The translations under genes were made by a program, and so were the position numbers. The notes beneath the pieces were generated by a model. The model had not been told where the DNA came from. It searched no databases and was given only the letters and a program-made list of their open reading frames with translations. From assembly GCA_020057115.1 (NCBI GenBank), contig JAGVGJ010000016.1, positions 1 to 32,958 of the forward strand: 32,958 nt of DNA. The letters are read 5' to 3'. This DNA comes from Candidatus Omnitrophota bacterium (GTDB lineage: Bacteria > Omnitrophota > Gorgyraeia > 2-01-FULL-45-10). Within the stretch, counting starts at the first letter, position 1. Each line of letters starts with the position of its first letter. Shown here piece by piece: positions 14,647 to 22,367 of the stretch.

Positions 14647-15495
14647 TTAGAAAGACTCGTCCAGGACTTCCTTTATCTTATCTGTCCTGTCCTTGATCTT
14701 CGGACCGGCCGGAGCCATCCTATCTTCGAATGTCGGAGCTTCTTTCTTATAAAATACGCCGAGCGCTATCGGAGAATCGCTGTTATAATCCCATTCCCGT
14801 ATCTTCGCCATCGCTTGATTAAAATCTGACGCATCATGATCTTTCAATTCATAAACGCGCTTGTCGTAATATTCGTACATGTTGTAATAGGTGACGCAGA
14901 CCTGAAGGACATCCACTATGGCGAAACCTTTATGAAGGATCGCCTCCTTGAATATCTTCTTGAGAATGTCCAGCCCGTGGGATGTGCCGCGGGCGATGTA
15001 TGTCGCGCCGGATGCGAGCATAAGTTCGAGCGGATTTATCGGAAGCTCTTCTGTCCCGAAAGGAGTGGAGCGGCCTTTAAACCCCAGCGGCGAGGTCGGC
15101 GTATACTGCCCCGTAGTAAGTCCATAGACGCGGTTATCATGGATTATGGCCGTGATATCGACATTGCGCTTTGCGGCAAATACGATATGTTCCAGGCCCT
15201 CTCCGTAACCATCGCCGTCGCCGGCATGGCTTATCACTTTAAGTTCGGGCTTTGCGAGCTTTATCCCGGTAGCCGTAGGGATGCCCCTTCCGTGGAGCGA
15301 ATAGACGCTGTTGACATTGACATAATCTACGATCTTCGAACTGCAGCCGATGCCGGAGACCATGACGACATTTTCCATCGGCAAGCCTTCGTCGGCGAGC
15401 GAGTTGAGCGCGGCCTTTATGGCATTGAGTATCGCGAAGTTGCCGCATCCCGGGCACCAGGTATTGGTTGCGTAAGTCCCGAGGTCTTTCTTCAT
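14647..15495 (-). CDS. korB: 2-oxoacid:ferredoxin oxidoreductase, beta subunit
   Basis: A 282-residue thiamine diphosphate-binding subunit. It has the N-terminal WCPGCGNFA motif (13-21), the VSGIGCSSK motif with a conserved Cys (47-55), SLHGRGIPTATGIKLA, and the ThDP motif GDGDGYGEGLEH followed by HDNRVYGLTTGQYTPTSP. Together with the downstream-encoded partner (the gene upstream on this strand, overlapping by four bases) it oxidises a 2-oxoacid with CoA and reduces ferredoxin, or runs in the reverse, CO2-fixing direction. Pyruvate and 2-oxoglutarate cannot be separated by eye; the symbol follows the common annotation of this two-subunit type. Confidence 0.93.
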   Translation of the reverse strand: MKKDLGTYATNTWCPGCGNFAILNAIKAALNSLADEGLPMENVVMVSGIGCSSKIVDYVNVNSVYSLHGRGIPTATGIKLAKPELKVISHAGDGDGYGEGLEHIVFAAKRNVDITAIIHDNRVYGLTTGQYTPTSPLGFKGRSTPFGTEELPINPLELMLASGATYIARGTSHGLDILKKIFKEAILHKGFAIVDVLQVCVTYYNMYEYYDKRVYELKDHDASDFNQAMAKIREWDYNSDSPIALGVFYKKEAPTFEDRMAPAGPKIKDRTDKIKEVLDESF

Positions 15496-17144
15496 CTCAA
15501 GGCTCCTTTCAGTAACTCTTCGAGCTCTTCCAGCGAGAACGGCCTGCCGTCGTATTTCAATATTTTAGCATCTACTTTAAGACCGAGGCCGTTTATTAGC
15601 GACGCGAGCTGCCCTGTCGCGTTATTCTCTACGGCTATCAGCTTCTTAACTCCTTTTAGGGTCTCCTTAAATCTATTTAAAGGAAATGGCTCCAGGACTA
15701 TCGGCTGTACCACTTTTAAGCCCATTTTAGACGCAACCTCGACCGAGACCCCTTTATTCGAGCCCCAGCAGAGGATAACTGTATCAGAATTCGCATTGCC
15801 GTAGACCTTGACCGTCTCATACTCTTCCAACTCTTTTGCTAAATGCACGCCTTTGCGGAGCCGCTTATCCTGCATAGTCTTTGTCAGCGCAGCGTCTTCG
15901 GTTGTGATGCCGGATTCATCATGCTCATAACTATTGGCCTTTATGGTCGCGTCTTTATCCGGGACTAAAGCGAGCGGCGAAATGCCGCTATCCGTATTCA
16001 GATACCTCTTGTAAGGCGTCTTTCTGTCCCAGAGAACCGGATCCTGGACCGGCAGTGGTTTTGCCAGGTTCATATCAAAACTGAACGTGCCTTCGGCGAG
16101 CGTCTTATCCGTCAGTATTATCGACGGGAGCTGATACTTGCCGGACATATTCAGCGCAACCTGAGCCCAATAGTAACACTCCTCGGCATCACCCGGCGCC
16201 ACCATAAAACGCGCGAACTCCCCCTGGCCTGCATGCAGCGCAAAATGCAGCTCGGTCTGGCAGCTATAGGTCGGAAGGCCCGTGCTTGGGCCCGGCCTCT
16301 GGCCTAATACTATAACGACCGGCAATTCCGCCATCGCCGAGAAACTTAAACCCTCGGTCATGAGGCAGAACCCTCCGCCCGACGACCCGACCGCGACCTT
16401 CTCGCCGCAATATGCCGCGCCTGTGGCCATGAGCATGACGGATATCTCGCTCTCCGGGTGTATGACTTTAATGCCGAACCTCTCTGCCTGAGCGGCAAGG
16501 AAATGGAGCATCGGCGACGTAGGGGTCATGGGATATGAGATATACGTATCGAGCCCTGCTTTCACAAGGCCGAGAGAGGCGGACTCATTCCCTGTAAAAA
16601 AAGGAAGCAACGGCTGTTTAAGCGCGACGATCTTTAGGGCGGGTTTTGCCTCATTATATGCGCGAAGAGCGACTTTAAGATTTATATCGGCCTCTTTCGG
16701 GATATATTTCTTTACGGTATCTTCGAGTATCTTCCATTCAATGCCGACAGCCTTACAGAAAGCTCCTATAATGGCCGTATTGCGCGCTATCTCCGTCGCA
16801 TTCTCTTCCTTCAATATCTTGCCCAGGGCGATGCCTGTCCCTTCGGACTTCACGGAATCTGAATCATATATGACAAGGGCATTCTCTTTCAGCCTGGCCT
16901 TATGCAAATTTATCGCGTCCTGGTTGAGGGCAAGAAGAACATCTACTTTATCAGAATGGGCCGCCACCTTATTTTCCGACGCTCTTATGATGGTAAAGGT
17001 ATGACCGCCTCTTATGAGCGACGGATAGTCGCGGTAGATATAGATGCGATAACCGAGCCTGCTCAAGAGGCTTGCGATCATACTGCTACCCTTGTCTATT
17101 CCGAAACCGGCTTTCCCGCCGATCAATATCGATAGATCTTTCAT
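15492..17144 (-). CDS. korA: 2-oxoacid:ferredoxin oxidoreductase, fused gamma-alpha subunit
   Basis: A 550-residue fusion. The N-terminal gamma domain (1-about 180) starts MKDLSILIGGKAGFGIDKGS and has the RGGHTFTIIR segment. The alpha domain (about 195-420) has GNESASLGLVKAGLDTYISYPMTPTSPM and the PESEISVMLMATGAAYCGEKVAVGSSGGGF pyrimidine-binding region, followed by a C-terminal domain II with DTVILCWGSNKGV (about 452-550). It overlaps korB by four bases (ATGA). No ferredoxin subunit is fused; the ferredoxins at 18317 and 22088 are candidate partners. The order gamma-alpha then beta matches the anaerobic two-subunit enzymes. Confidence 0.94.
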   Translation of the reverse strand: MKDLSILIGGKAGFGIDKGSSMIASLLSRLGYRIYIYRDYPSLIRGGHTFTIIRASENKVAAHSDKVDVLLALNQDAINLHKARLKENALVIYDSDSVKSEGTGIALGKILKEENATEIARNTAIIGAFCKAVGIEWKILEDTVKKYIPKEADINLKVALRAYNEAKPALKIVALKQPLLPFFTGNESASLGLVKAGLDTYISYPMTPTSPMLHFLAAQAERFGIKVIHPESEISVMLMATGAAYCGEKVAVGSSGGGFCLMTEGLSFSAMAELPVVIVLGQRPGPSTGLPTYSCQTELHFALHAGQGEFARFMVAPGDAEECYYWAQVALNMSGKYQLPSIILTDKTLAEGTFSFDMNLAKPLPVQDPVLWDRKTPYKRYLNTDSGISPLALVPDKDATIKANSYEHDESGITTEDAALTKTMQDKRLRKGVHLAKELEEYETVKVYGNANSDTVILCWGSNKGVSVEVASKMGLKVVQPIVLEPFPLNRFKETLKGVKKLIAVENNATGQLASLINGLGLKVDAKILKYDGRPFSLEELEELLKGALR

Positions 17145-17158
17145 TCAAATACCTCGTT

Positions 17159-17223
17159 CGTGTTGCGTGTTGAGTGTTGCGTTTTGCATTAAAAAAATAC
17201 GCAACACGCACAACGCAACACGC
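17159..17223. repeat. Heptamer-repeat hairpin, CGTGTTG type
   Basis: Left arm CGTGTTG, CGTGTTG, AGTGTTG, CGTTTTG; loop TTAAAAAAATA region; right arm CGCAACA, CGCACAA, CGCAACA, CG. It fills the gap between the PEBP gene and the oxidoreductase start. Confidence 0.88.
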
Positions 17224-17232
17224 TAGACGTCA

Positions 17233-17745
17233 CTATTTCTTATACAGCCCGATGAGCTCCGCCTCTTCGAGAATATGGCCTTCCATGGCCCGCTCGACGG
17301 TCTTCTTGTCAGCGACTTCTTTTAAACCCAGCTTCTTATCGAGAGCGTACAGCTTGAAGAAATAACGGTGCGTGCCGCTCGGAGGGAATGGGCCGCCATA
17401 ACGCTTCTCTTTGTAATCGGTGATCCCCTGTGTGCCCGGAGCGCTGTTCTCTTCGATCCGGTCGATGACAGGCATGTCATACAAAACCCAATGGACCCAT
17501 GTGCCGCGCGGCGCATCAGGGTCATCGACTATCAATACAAGGCTCTTTGTTTCGGAAGGCACGCCGTCTATGTTCAGTTCGGGATTTACATTATCCTGAC
17601 TATAGCCGAACCTCATGGGCATCAATTCATTATTCTTGAATTCAGGGCTTGTAAGTTCCATCTTTTTCGCGCCTCCTCCATAGGCGTTCGCAACAGAAAG
17701 TGCGACCGCTAAGAACACCGATACGCTGAAGAATATCTTCTTCAC
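17233..17745 (-). CDS. Secreted YbhB/YbcL-type PEBP family protein
   Basis: A 170-residue phosphatidylethanolamine-binding/Raf kinase inhibitor-like protein with a signal peptide (MKKIFFSVSVFLAVALSVANA). The start codon is GTG at 17745, with GAGGCAGGT in front. The ligand-pocket motifs DDPDAPRGTWVHWVLYDMP (about 73-91) and PPSGTHRYFFKLYALD (about 120-135) are intact. Bacterial members have no agreed function. It lies alone between the oxidoreductase and the corrinoid adenosyltransferase genes and may be a periplasmic binding protein. Confidence 0.93.
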   Translation of the reverse strand: MKKIFFSVSVFLAVALSVANAYGGGAKKMELTSPEFKNNELMPMRFGYSQDNVNPELNIDGVPSETKSLVLIVDDPDAPRGTWVHWVLYDMPVIDRIEENSAPGTQGITDYKEKRYGGPFPPSGTHRYFFKLYALDKKLGLKEVADKKTVERAMEGHILEEAELIGLYKK

Positions 17746-17772
17746 ACCTGCCTCTTGCTCTTTGCTGTCAGA

Positions 17773-18306
17773 TCAGAATTTGCAGGACCCTTTTTCATGA
17801 CACCTGACCAGAAGGTAGAGAAGGTCCGACAATCTGTTGAGATATGCGGTTATATGGACGTTCTTCAGCATCCTGCGCTTCTTGAGGGTGACGACCCTCC
17901 TCTCGGCGCGCCTCGCCACTGCGCGCGCTATATCGAGTATGCTGGATATGAAATCCTCTCCGGGAATATAGAATCCGCGGCCGGCCTTAAAGACGCCTTT
18001 CTTCTCGATATCCTTGATAATGCCGTCGAGCCGCCTGACGCTCGACGCGTCTATTCTGTCTTTTAGCCTATTTACGGATCTTGCTCCTAAGGCGATCTCC
18101 GCGCATATGATGAGCAGATCGCGCTGGATGGATTCAACCATCCGCTTGGTGGCCCTCTTCTTAATGAGACTCTTCGCCGTCCCAAGATGCGAGCATAGCT
18201 CGTCAATAGCACCGTTCGCCTCTATCTTCGCATGGTCCTTCATCACCATCTTGCCGCAACTTAATGATGTGAGGCCCTCGTCCCCTACCTTGGTAACTAT
18301 GCTCAT
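17773..18306 (-). CDS. PduO-type ATP:cob(I)alamin adenosyltransferase
   Basis: A 177-residue enzyme that makes adenosylcobalamin. It shows the ATP-binding N-terminus TKVGDEGLTSLSCG (5-18), the conserved helix ARAVARRAERRVV (about 127-139) and the YLNRLSDLLYLLVR motif (155-168). The family's Cys-Arg-Arg is Ala-Arg-Arg here. The N-terminal motif reads T-x-x-GDEG-x-T rather than the more usual TKTGDxGxTxL, a small change. Its presence implies the cell uses B12-dependent enzymes. The ferredoxin gene lies ten bases upstream on the same strand and might help reduce cob(II)alamin; this is inference. Confidence 0.9.
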   Translation of the reverse strand: MSIVTKVGDEGLTSLSCGKMVMKDHAKIEANGAIDELCSHLGTAKSLIKKRATKRMVESIQRDLLIICAEIALGARSVNRLKDRIDASSVRRLDGIIKDIEKKGVFKAGRGFYIPGEDFISSILDIARAVARRAERRVVTLKKRRMLKNVHITAYLNRLSDLLYLLVRCHEKGSCKF

Positions 18307-18316
18307 CGCATTCTCT

Positions 18317-18502
18317 CTATTCGATCGTGATGACCGTGACCGGACATTCGTCCACGGCCCTCTTGCATGAATCTTCAGCCTCTTTCGGAACGGCAGGCAC
18401 TATGACTACAGCCTTATCATCCTGCATTGCATATACTTCAGGGCATGTGCTTACGCACAGGCCGCAACCGATGCATCCTTCAGCGTCTATCTTTACTTTC
18501 AT
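18317..18502 (-). CDS. Single-cluster [4Fe-4S] ferredoxin
   Basis: A 61-residue ferredoxin of the Thermotoga/Pyrococcus type. Cluster ligands are Cys10, Cys13, Cys16 (CIGCGLC) and Cys53 (ECPVTVI). Cys20 and Cys46 sit where these ferredoxins form a disulfide. It can carry electrons from the 2-oxoacid oxidoreductase. It is co-directional with the adenosyltransferase downstream and the rubredoxin upstream, within 20 bases of each. Confidence 0.94.
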   Translation of the reverse strand: MKVKIDAEGCIGCGLCVSTCPEVYAMQDDKAVVIVPAVPKEAEDSCKRAVDECPVTVITIE

Positions 18503-18519
18503 GCTATCTCCTTTTAGCT

Positions 18520-18678
18520 TTATATTTTTTCAAATTCGCTCTTCGGCGCGCCGCACTCGGGACATACCCAGTCTTCGGGCAGTTTCTCGAAAGGCGTTCC
18601 GGCCGGCTGGCCGTTATCCGGATCCCCTTTGGCCGGATCGTAAATATAACCGCATACCAGACACTTATACTTATTCAT
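18520..18678 (-). CDS. Rubredoxin (52 aa)
   Basis: A full-length rubredoxin: [20 protein letters not shown] at the start and [17 protein letters not shown] at the end. The iron ligands are Cys6, Cys9, Cys39 and Cys42, and the conserved Gly, Tyr, Pro and Trp positions are present. The start overlaps the end of the CDF transporter gene by eight bases and has GGAGG upstream, so it is translationally coupled to it. Rubredoxin is the standard electron donor to flavodiiron proteins such as FprA in this island. Confidence 0.96.
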   Translation of the reverse strand: MNKYKCLVCGYIYDPAKGDPDNGQPAGTPFEKLPEDWVCPECGAPKSEFEKI

Positions 18679-19573
18679 GCTTAGCCTCCTCCTCTTTTAC
18701 GAAACATTCAAACTGTATATTTGTATGCTCTATGTGGAACCTCTCTTTTAAGATATTGTTTATCTTGGCCAGCAGCTCCTCGGACTTCGAGACCTTGCAG
18801 TCGTCTATCACTACGCTGGCCGTGAGGGCGTACATCGACGAGGCTATCGTCCACGCGTGGACATGGTTAACATCGCGCACTCCGGGAACCTCTTTCTTCA
18901 ATACGGTGACGGCCTCATCTATGTCTAGATGCTTCGGCGTGGATTCAAGTAGTATGTTGACCGAATCCGCTATAAGCCTGTAGGCCCAGATGACGATGAG
19001 CGCGCATATAAAGACCGCGAGCGCGGGGTCTATTACATATTCCTTAGTATAGAATATCGCTATGCCTCCGGCGACAACGGCGATGCTCGACAGGGCGTCG
19101 CCCAGCTCGTGCAGTATCGCGCTCTTGATATTCAGGTCGTTCGATCCGCTCTTGAAAAGTAGCGCGACCGAGGCGCCGTTGACGATGAGCCCTATCATCG
19201 CCACCGTAAGCATCTCGGCTATATGTATCTTCTGGGGATTTACGAACCTGAAGACTGCGTCGTATACTATGTAGGCGGCTATTAAAATAAGCGCGATGCC
19301 GTTAACGAAAGCGGCCAGTATCTCCGCCCTGTAAAAACCGTACGTCCTCTTCTTGGTGACCGGCCTGAGCGCGAGCATCATCGCAAGATAGCTCATCCCG
19401 AGCGCGAAGAGATGCGTCAGCATGTGCCAGGCGTCCGATATGAGCGCAAGGCTGTTCGACAGTATGCCTCCGACAAACTCTATCACCATGCCGCTTGCCG
19501 TAAGTATAAGCGCGATCCTGAGGCGGCTGAACTTCGTGATCCTGTGATGATGCTGGTGATGAGCGATCGTCAT
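18671..19573 (-). CDS. Cation diffusion facilitator (CDF) metal exporter
   Basis: A 300-residue transporter that exports divalent metals such as Zn2+ by proton exchange. It has a His-rich N-terminus ([11 protein letters not shown]), six membrane helices to about residue 215, and a cytoplasmic ferredoxin-like domain (about 220-295). In helix 5 the metal site is the usual HxxxD (His155, Asp159 in HELGDALSS). In helix 2 it reads His50-x3-His54 ([10 protein letters not shown]) rather than the usual HxxxD or DxxxD, which could alter metal preference. Start is ATG at 19573 with no strong ribosome binding site. Confidence 0.92.
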   Translation of the reverse strand: MTIAHHQHHHRITKFSRLRIALILTASGMVIEFVGGILSNSLALISDAWHMLTHLFALGMSYLAMMLALRPVTKKRTYGFYRAEILAAFVNGIALILIAAYIVYDAVFRFVNPQKIHIAEMLTVAMIGLIVNGASVALLFKSGSNDLNIKSAILHELGDALSSIAVVAGGIAIFYTKEYVIDPALAVFICALIVIWAYRLIADSVNILLESTPKHLDIDEAVTVLKKEVPGVRDVNHVHAWTIASSMYALTASVVIDDCKVSKSEELLAKINNILKERFHIEHTNIQFECFVKEEEAKHE

Positions 19574-19610
19574 AATTATCTATAGGCTATTTTCGGGGTA
19601 CGGCCGCGAA

Positions 19611-20468
19611 CTATGCCTCTGTCCCCATGTCATCGATTATCCTGGCCATTATAAAATCATTATCCGTCAAGCCTCCGGCCGCGTGGGTCGTAAGCGTTAT
19701 TTTAAGTTTATTGTAGCTGATGGTCATGGCAGGGTGATGCGCCTGCTCCTCGGCTACCACCGAAACCAGGTCGAGGAAATATTTGGCCTCTGCAAAATCC
19801 TTGAACTTTAACTCTTTCACTATCTTTTTGTCTTCGACCGCTTCCCAGCCGCGGTATTTGGCAAGGGCCTTCGCGATCATATCTTTCGACATAGGTGCGA
19901 CACCGCCTTCGCACGGCTTGCATTTTGACGGAGCGGCTTCTTTCGCGGTAAAGGTCGGGCCATTCACAACGGCTTCAAGGTTCGTTAAGGCATCGTCGAA
20001 ATTCAGCGCCTGGGTAACTTCGGGGGATAATTGAAGATATCTAAGCACGTCATTCTTGTCGATTATGAGGACGCTCCTTGCCAGGAGCCTGAGCTCTTTT
20101 ATGAGAAGTCCGTAATTTATGCCGAATGACGCTGTCTTGTAGTCGGAAGCGACGGTCTCATTCTTTATAGAATTTTCCGAACAGAACCTCTTCTGGGCGA
20201 ATGGAAGGTCCATGGATATCCCGATCACGGCTACATCCTTGGACAATCCTGCTGCGCGTTTATTGAATTCCTTTACCTGAAGATCGCATACCGGAGTATC
20301 TAAAGACGGGAATGATGCTATGATCTTTATCTTTCCTTTAAAATCCTGGAGACTTAGATCTTTAAGATCCTGGGAAGCTACTTTGAAGTCTGGCGCGAAA
20401 GCTCCGATCTTCAGTGCGCGCCCTACCAGTGTCAAGGGATTACCTTTAAAAGCCGTGGTCCTAGCCAT
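19611..20468 (-). CDS. Thiol peroxidase fused to pterin-4a-carbinolamine dehydratase
   Basis: A 285-residue two-domain protein. Residues 1-170 are a Tpx-type atypical 2-Cys peroxiredoxin: start TAFKGNPLTLVG, peroxidatic Cys61 in FPSLDTPVCD, resolving Cys96 in FAQKRFCSEN. Residues 183-285 are a complete PCD/DCoH domain: CKPCEGGVAPMS start, active-site EEQAHHP (240-246), then Tyr252, His262 and Asp271 at the spacing of the family signature. The reading frame is continuous across the linker (171-182). The start has AGGAGG and an extended -10 promoter. Joining peroxide reduction to pterin recycling in one chain is unusual. Confidence 0.93.
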   Translation of the reverse strand: MARTTAFKGNPLTLVGRALKIGAFAPDFKVASQDLKDLSLQDFKGKIKIIASFPSLDTPVCDLQVKEFNKRAAGLSKDVAVIGISMDLPFAQKRFCSENSIKNETVASDYKTASFGINYGLLIKELRLLARSVLIIDKNDVLRYLQLSPEVTQALNFDDALTNLEAVVNGPTFTAKEAAPSKCKPCEGGVAPMSKDMIAKALAKYRGWEAVEDKKIVKELKFKDFAEAKYFLDLVSVVAEEQAHHPAMTISYNKLKITLTTHAAGGLTDNDFIMARIIDDMGTEA

Positions 20469-20498
20469 TTTAAGCGCCCTCCTAGATATTATCGTATA

Positions 20499-20525
20499 AT
20501 TATATCATTTAATGTTAAAACTCAA
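20499..20525 (-). promoter_or_regulatory. Probable promoter of the Tpx-PCD gene
   Basis: An extended -10 element, TGATATAAT (TATAAT at 20504-20499), is preceded by TTGAGT at a 15-base spacing. It lies about 30 bases upstream of the start codon, and a good ribosome binding site follows. Confidence 0.5.
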
Positions 20526-20545
20526 AAGTTAAATTCTGATTCTCT

Positions 20546-21844
20546 TTATTTTACCTTTGCCCCGAGGATGTCATTCAAGTCCTTCTCGGGCGTCGTTATG
20601 AGTTTCAGATCGAAATTATCCTGCAATACCTTGAATACATTCGGAGTTATGAACGCCGGAGGCGTGGGCCCTACCCTTATCCCCTTTATATTCAGCGCCA
20701 GAAGCGTAAGAAGTATGGCGACCGCTTTCTGCTCGAACCACGAAAGAACCATGGATAGCGGCAGGTCATTTACTCCGCAGTTGAATGCCTTTGCGAGCGC
20801 AAGCGCGACCTGTATCGCCGAATAGGCATTGTTACACTGGCCGATATCAATGAGCCTCGGGATCCCGTCTATCGCTCCGAAGTCCAGCTTATTGAACCTG
20901 TACTTGCCGCAGGCGAGAGTCAATATCACGCAGTCCTTCGGCAGTTTCTCGGCGAGCTCCGTATAGTAGTTGCGTCCGGGTTTCGCCCCGTCGCAGCCGC
21001 CTATAAGGAAGAAGCGCTTTATCTTGCCGGACTTGACAGCGCCGATTATCTTGTCGGCCAGTCCCAATATGGCCGTATGGTGGAACCCTGTCATGATCTT
21101 TTTCCCGGGAAGATCCGTAAGAGACGGAAGTGATTTCGCCTTCTTGATAAGCTCTGAGAAATCTCTTCCTTTAATGTGTTTTGCCCCGGGCATGCCTGTT
21201 ATCCCTATGGTGAAAAGCCTGTCCAGGTATGTATTATCCGGAGGAATGAGGACGCAGTTAGTCGTCGCAAGTATCGCTCCGGGAAATTCCTTGAACTCCT
21301 TCTTCTGTTCCTGCCATGCCCCGCCGTAATTACCAACGAGGTGCTTAAACTTCTTAAGCTCCGGATATCCGTGCGCCGGCAACATTTCGCTGTGAGTATA
21401 TATATTGATACCTGTGCCTTCGGTCTGTTTCAAAAGCTCGTAAAGATCCAGGAGGTCGTGCCCCGTAATAAGTATACCGGGCCCTTTCTTTGTGCCTGTA
21501 TCGACTTCCGTCGGCACCGGATTACCGAACCTCTGGGTATGGGCCTTGTCCAAAAGCTCCATGACTCTTAGATTCATCATGCCGCACTTTAGCACTGCAT
21601 TTATATGGTCCTGGAGATCGAAGCTGACGTTCGTAACTGTCTTAAACAGTGCTTCGTGCATAAAGGCATCGACTTCTTCGTCTTTAGCGCCGAGCTCTCT
21701 TGCGTGGTAAGCATAAGCCGCTATGCCCTTTAATCCGTACAGCAGAATATCCTGAAGGCTCTGTATGTCAGGATTCTTCCCGCATACGCCTGATACGCTG
21801 CACCCTTTACCGCCTGCCGTCTGTTCGCATTGATAACAAAACAT
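20546..21844 (-). CDS. hcp: Hybrid cluster protein (hydroxylamine/NO reductase), short class
   Basis: A 432-residue Hcp. The N-terminal cluster ligands are Cys3, Cys6, Cys15 and Cys21. The hybrid-cluster ligands can be followed in order: His in ITGHDLLDLYE, Glu in THSEMLPAHG, Cys in TTNCVLIP, Cys in GGCDGAKPG, Cys in LACGKYRFN, and Glu/Lys in SWFEQKAV. It is about 110 residues shorter than the 540-550-residue forms, matching the class that lacks the second helical bundle. Hcp acts as an NO reductase or protein S-nitrosylase in other bacteria. It is the last gene of an operon led by an Fe-S Rrf2 regulator. Confidence 0.95.
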   Translation of the reverse strand: MFCYQCEQTAGGKGCSVSGVCGKNPDIQSLQDILLYGLKGIAAYAYHARELGAKDEEVDAFMHEALFKTVTNVSFDLQDHINAVLKCGMMNLRVMELLDKAHTQRFGNPVPTEVDTGTKKGPGILITGHDLLDLYELLKQTEGTGINIYTHSEMLPAHGYPELKKFKHLVGNYGGAWQEQKKEFKEFPGAILATTNCVLIPPDNTYLDRLFTIGITGMPGAKHIKGRDFSELIKKAKSLPSLTDLPGKKIMTGFHHTAILGLADKIIGAVKSGKIKRFFLIGGCDGAKPGRNYYTELAEKLPKDCVILTLACGKYRFNKLDFGAIDGIPRLIDIGQCNNAYSAIQVALALAKAFNCGVNDLPLSMVLSWFEQKAVAILLTLLALNIKGIRVGPTPPAFITPNVFKVLQDNFDLKLITTPEKDLNDILGAKVK

Positions 21845-21845
21845 T

Positions 21846-22091
21846 TTATTTTCCCTTTCTATTTTTTATGTACTTGTTATATCGTTCCTCGCCCACGCAG
21901 TCTTTGGCATACTTGCACCAATCTAAACAGCTCTGGCCTCCCTGTCTTGTCACTTTACTTTTACACTTTGGACATATAGCTTCCGTTTCGTCCGTCCAGA
22001 TCTCCACCTCTTCCCCGCAGGATGCGCATTTCACGCCCTCCGGAGCCGGCTGCTTGAACCTTGAGGAGCCAGGGCATTCGAATATCATCAT
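21846..22091 (-). CDS. Cys-rich zinc-ribbon-like protein of the hcp operon
   Basis: An 81-residue protein starting MMIFECPGSSRF. I chose ATG 22091 because it overlaps the ferredoxin stop as ATGA; the next ATG (22088) is equally possible. It has a rubredoxin-like zinc ribbon (Cys22-x2-Cys25 ... Cys40-x2-Cys43) and a C-terminal Cys55, Cys59, Cys65 set (SCLDWCKYAKDC), plus Cys6. It ends one base before the hcp start. Genes of this type accompany hcp in anaerobes, so a role in electron delivery to Hcp or cluster care is plausible but unproven. Confidence 0.85.
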   Translation of the reverse strand: MMIFECPGSSRFKQPAPEGVKCASCGEEVEIWTDETEAICPKCKSKVTRQGGQSCLDWCKYAKDCVGEERYNKYIKNRKGK

Positions 22092-22357
22092 TTCCCCGCG
22101 CACTTAGGTTTATTGATTGGATCCAGTATCCGAGCAGCCGGGCAGCCGGATTGCTGCAAGCCATGATCATACAGGACATCTTCAAACGTGATCGCGCCTT
22201 GCGGGCAGTCCGGAAGGCACGCGCCTAAAGCGTCGCATTTATCTGATAGCACCTTCGCCTTGCCGTTAACGATCTTTATGGCTCCTCCGCCGCATTTCGG
22301 GACGCATACGCCGCAGCCATTGCACTTTGCTTCATCTATCTTTATTTTTTTCGCCAT
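22088..22357 (-). CDS. Ferredoxin-like protein of the hcp operon
   Basis: An 89-residue iron-sulfur protein. The first cluster motif is complete: Cys12, Cys15, Cys18, Cys22 (CNGCGVCVPKC). The second has Cys41, Cys47 and Cys51 (CDALGACLPDCP) but lacks the middle Cys of the standard C-x2-C-x2-C pattern, so it may hold a 3Fe cluster or borrow a ligand from Cys72 or Cys86 in the C-terminal extension (SGCPAARI, KCAGK). It sits between the Rrf2 regulator and the zinc-ribbon gene and is probably the electron donor to Hcp. Confidence 0.9.
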   Translation of the reverse strand: MAKKIKIDEAKCNGCGVCVPKCGGGAIKIVNGKAKVLSDKCDALGACLPDCPQGAITFEDVLYDHGLQQSGCPAARILDPINKPKCAGK

Positions 22358-22367
22358 GTTAGCCTCC

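Noticed and set aside
14836-15804. Plus-strand open frame of 322 codons
   Set aside because: It is antisense to both oxidoreductase subunits and has no recognisable domain.
8098-17223. CRISPR array as an explanation for the interspersed repeats
   Set aside because: Units are seven bases, contiguous and inverted, with no spacers of constant length and no cas genes.
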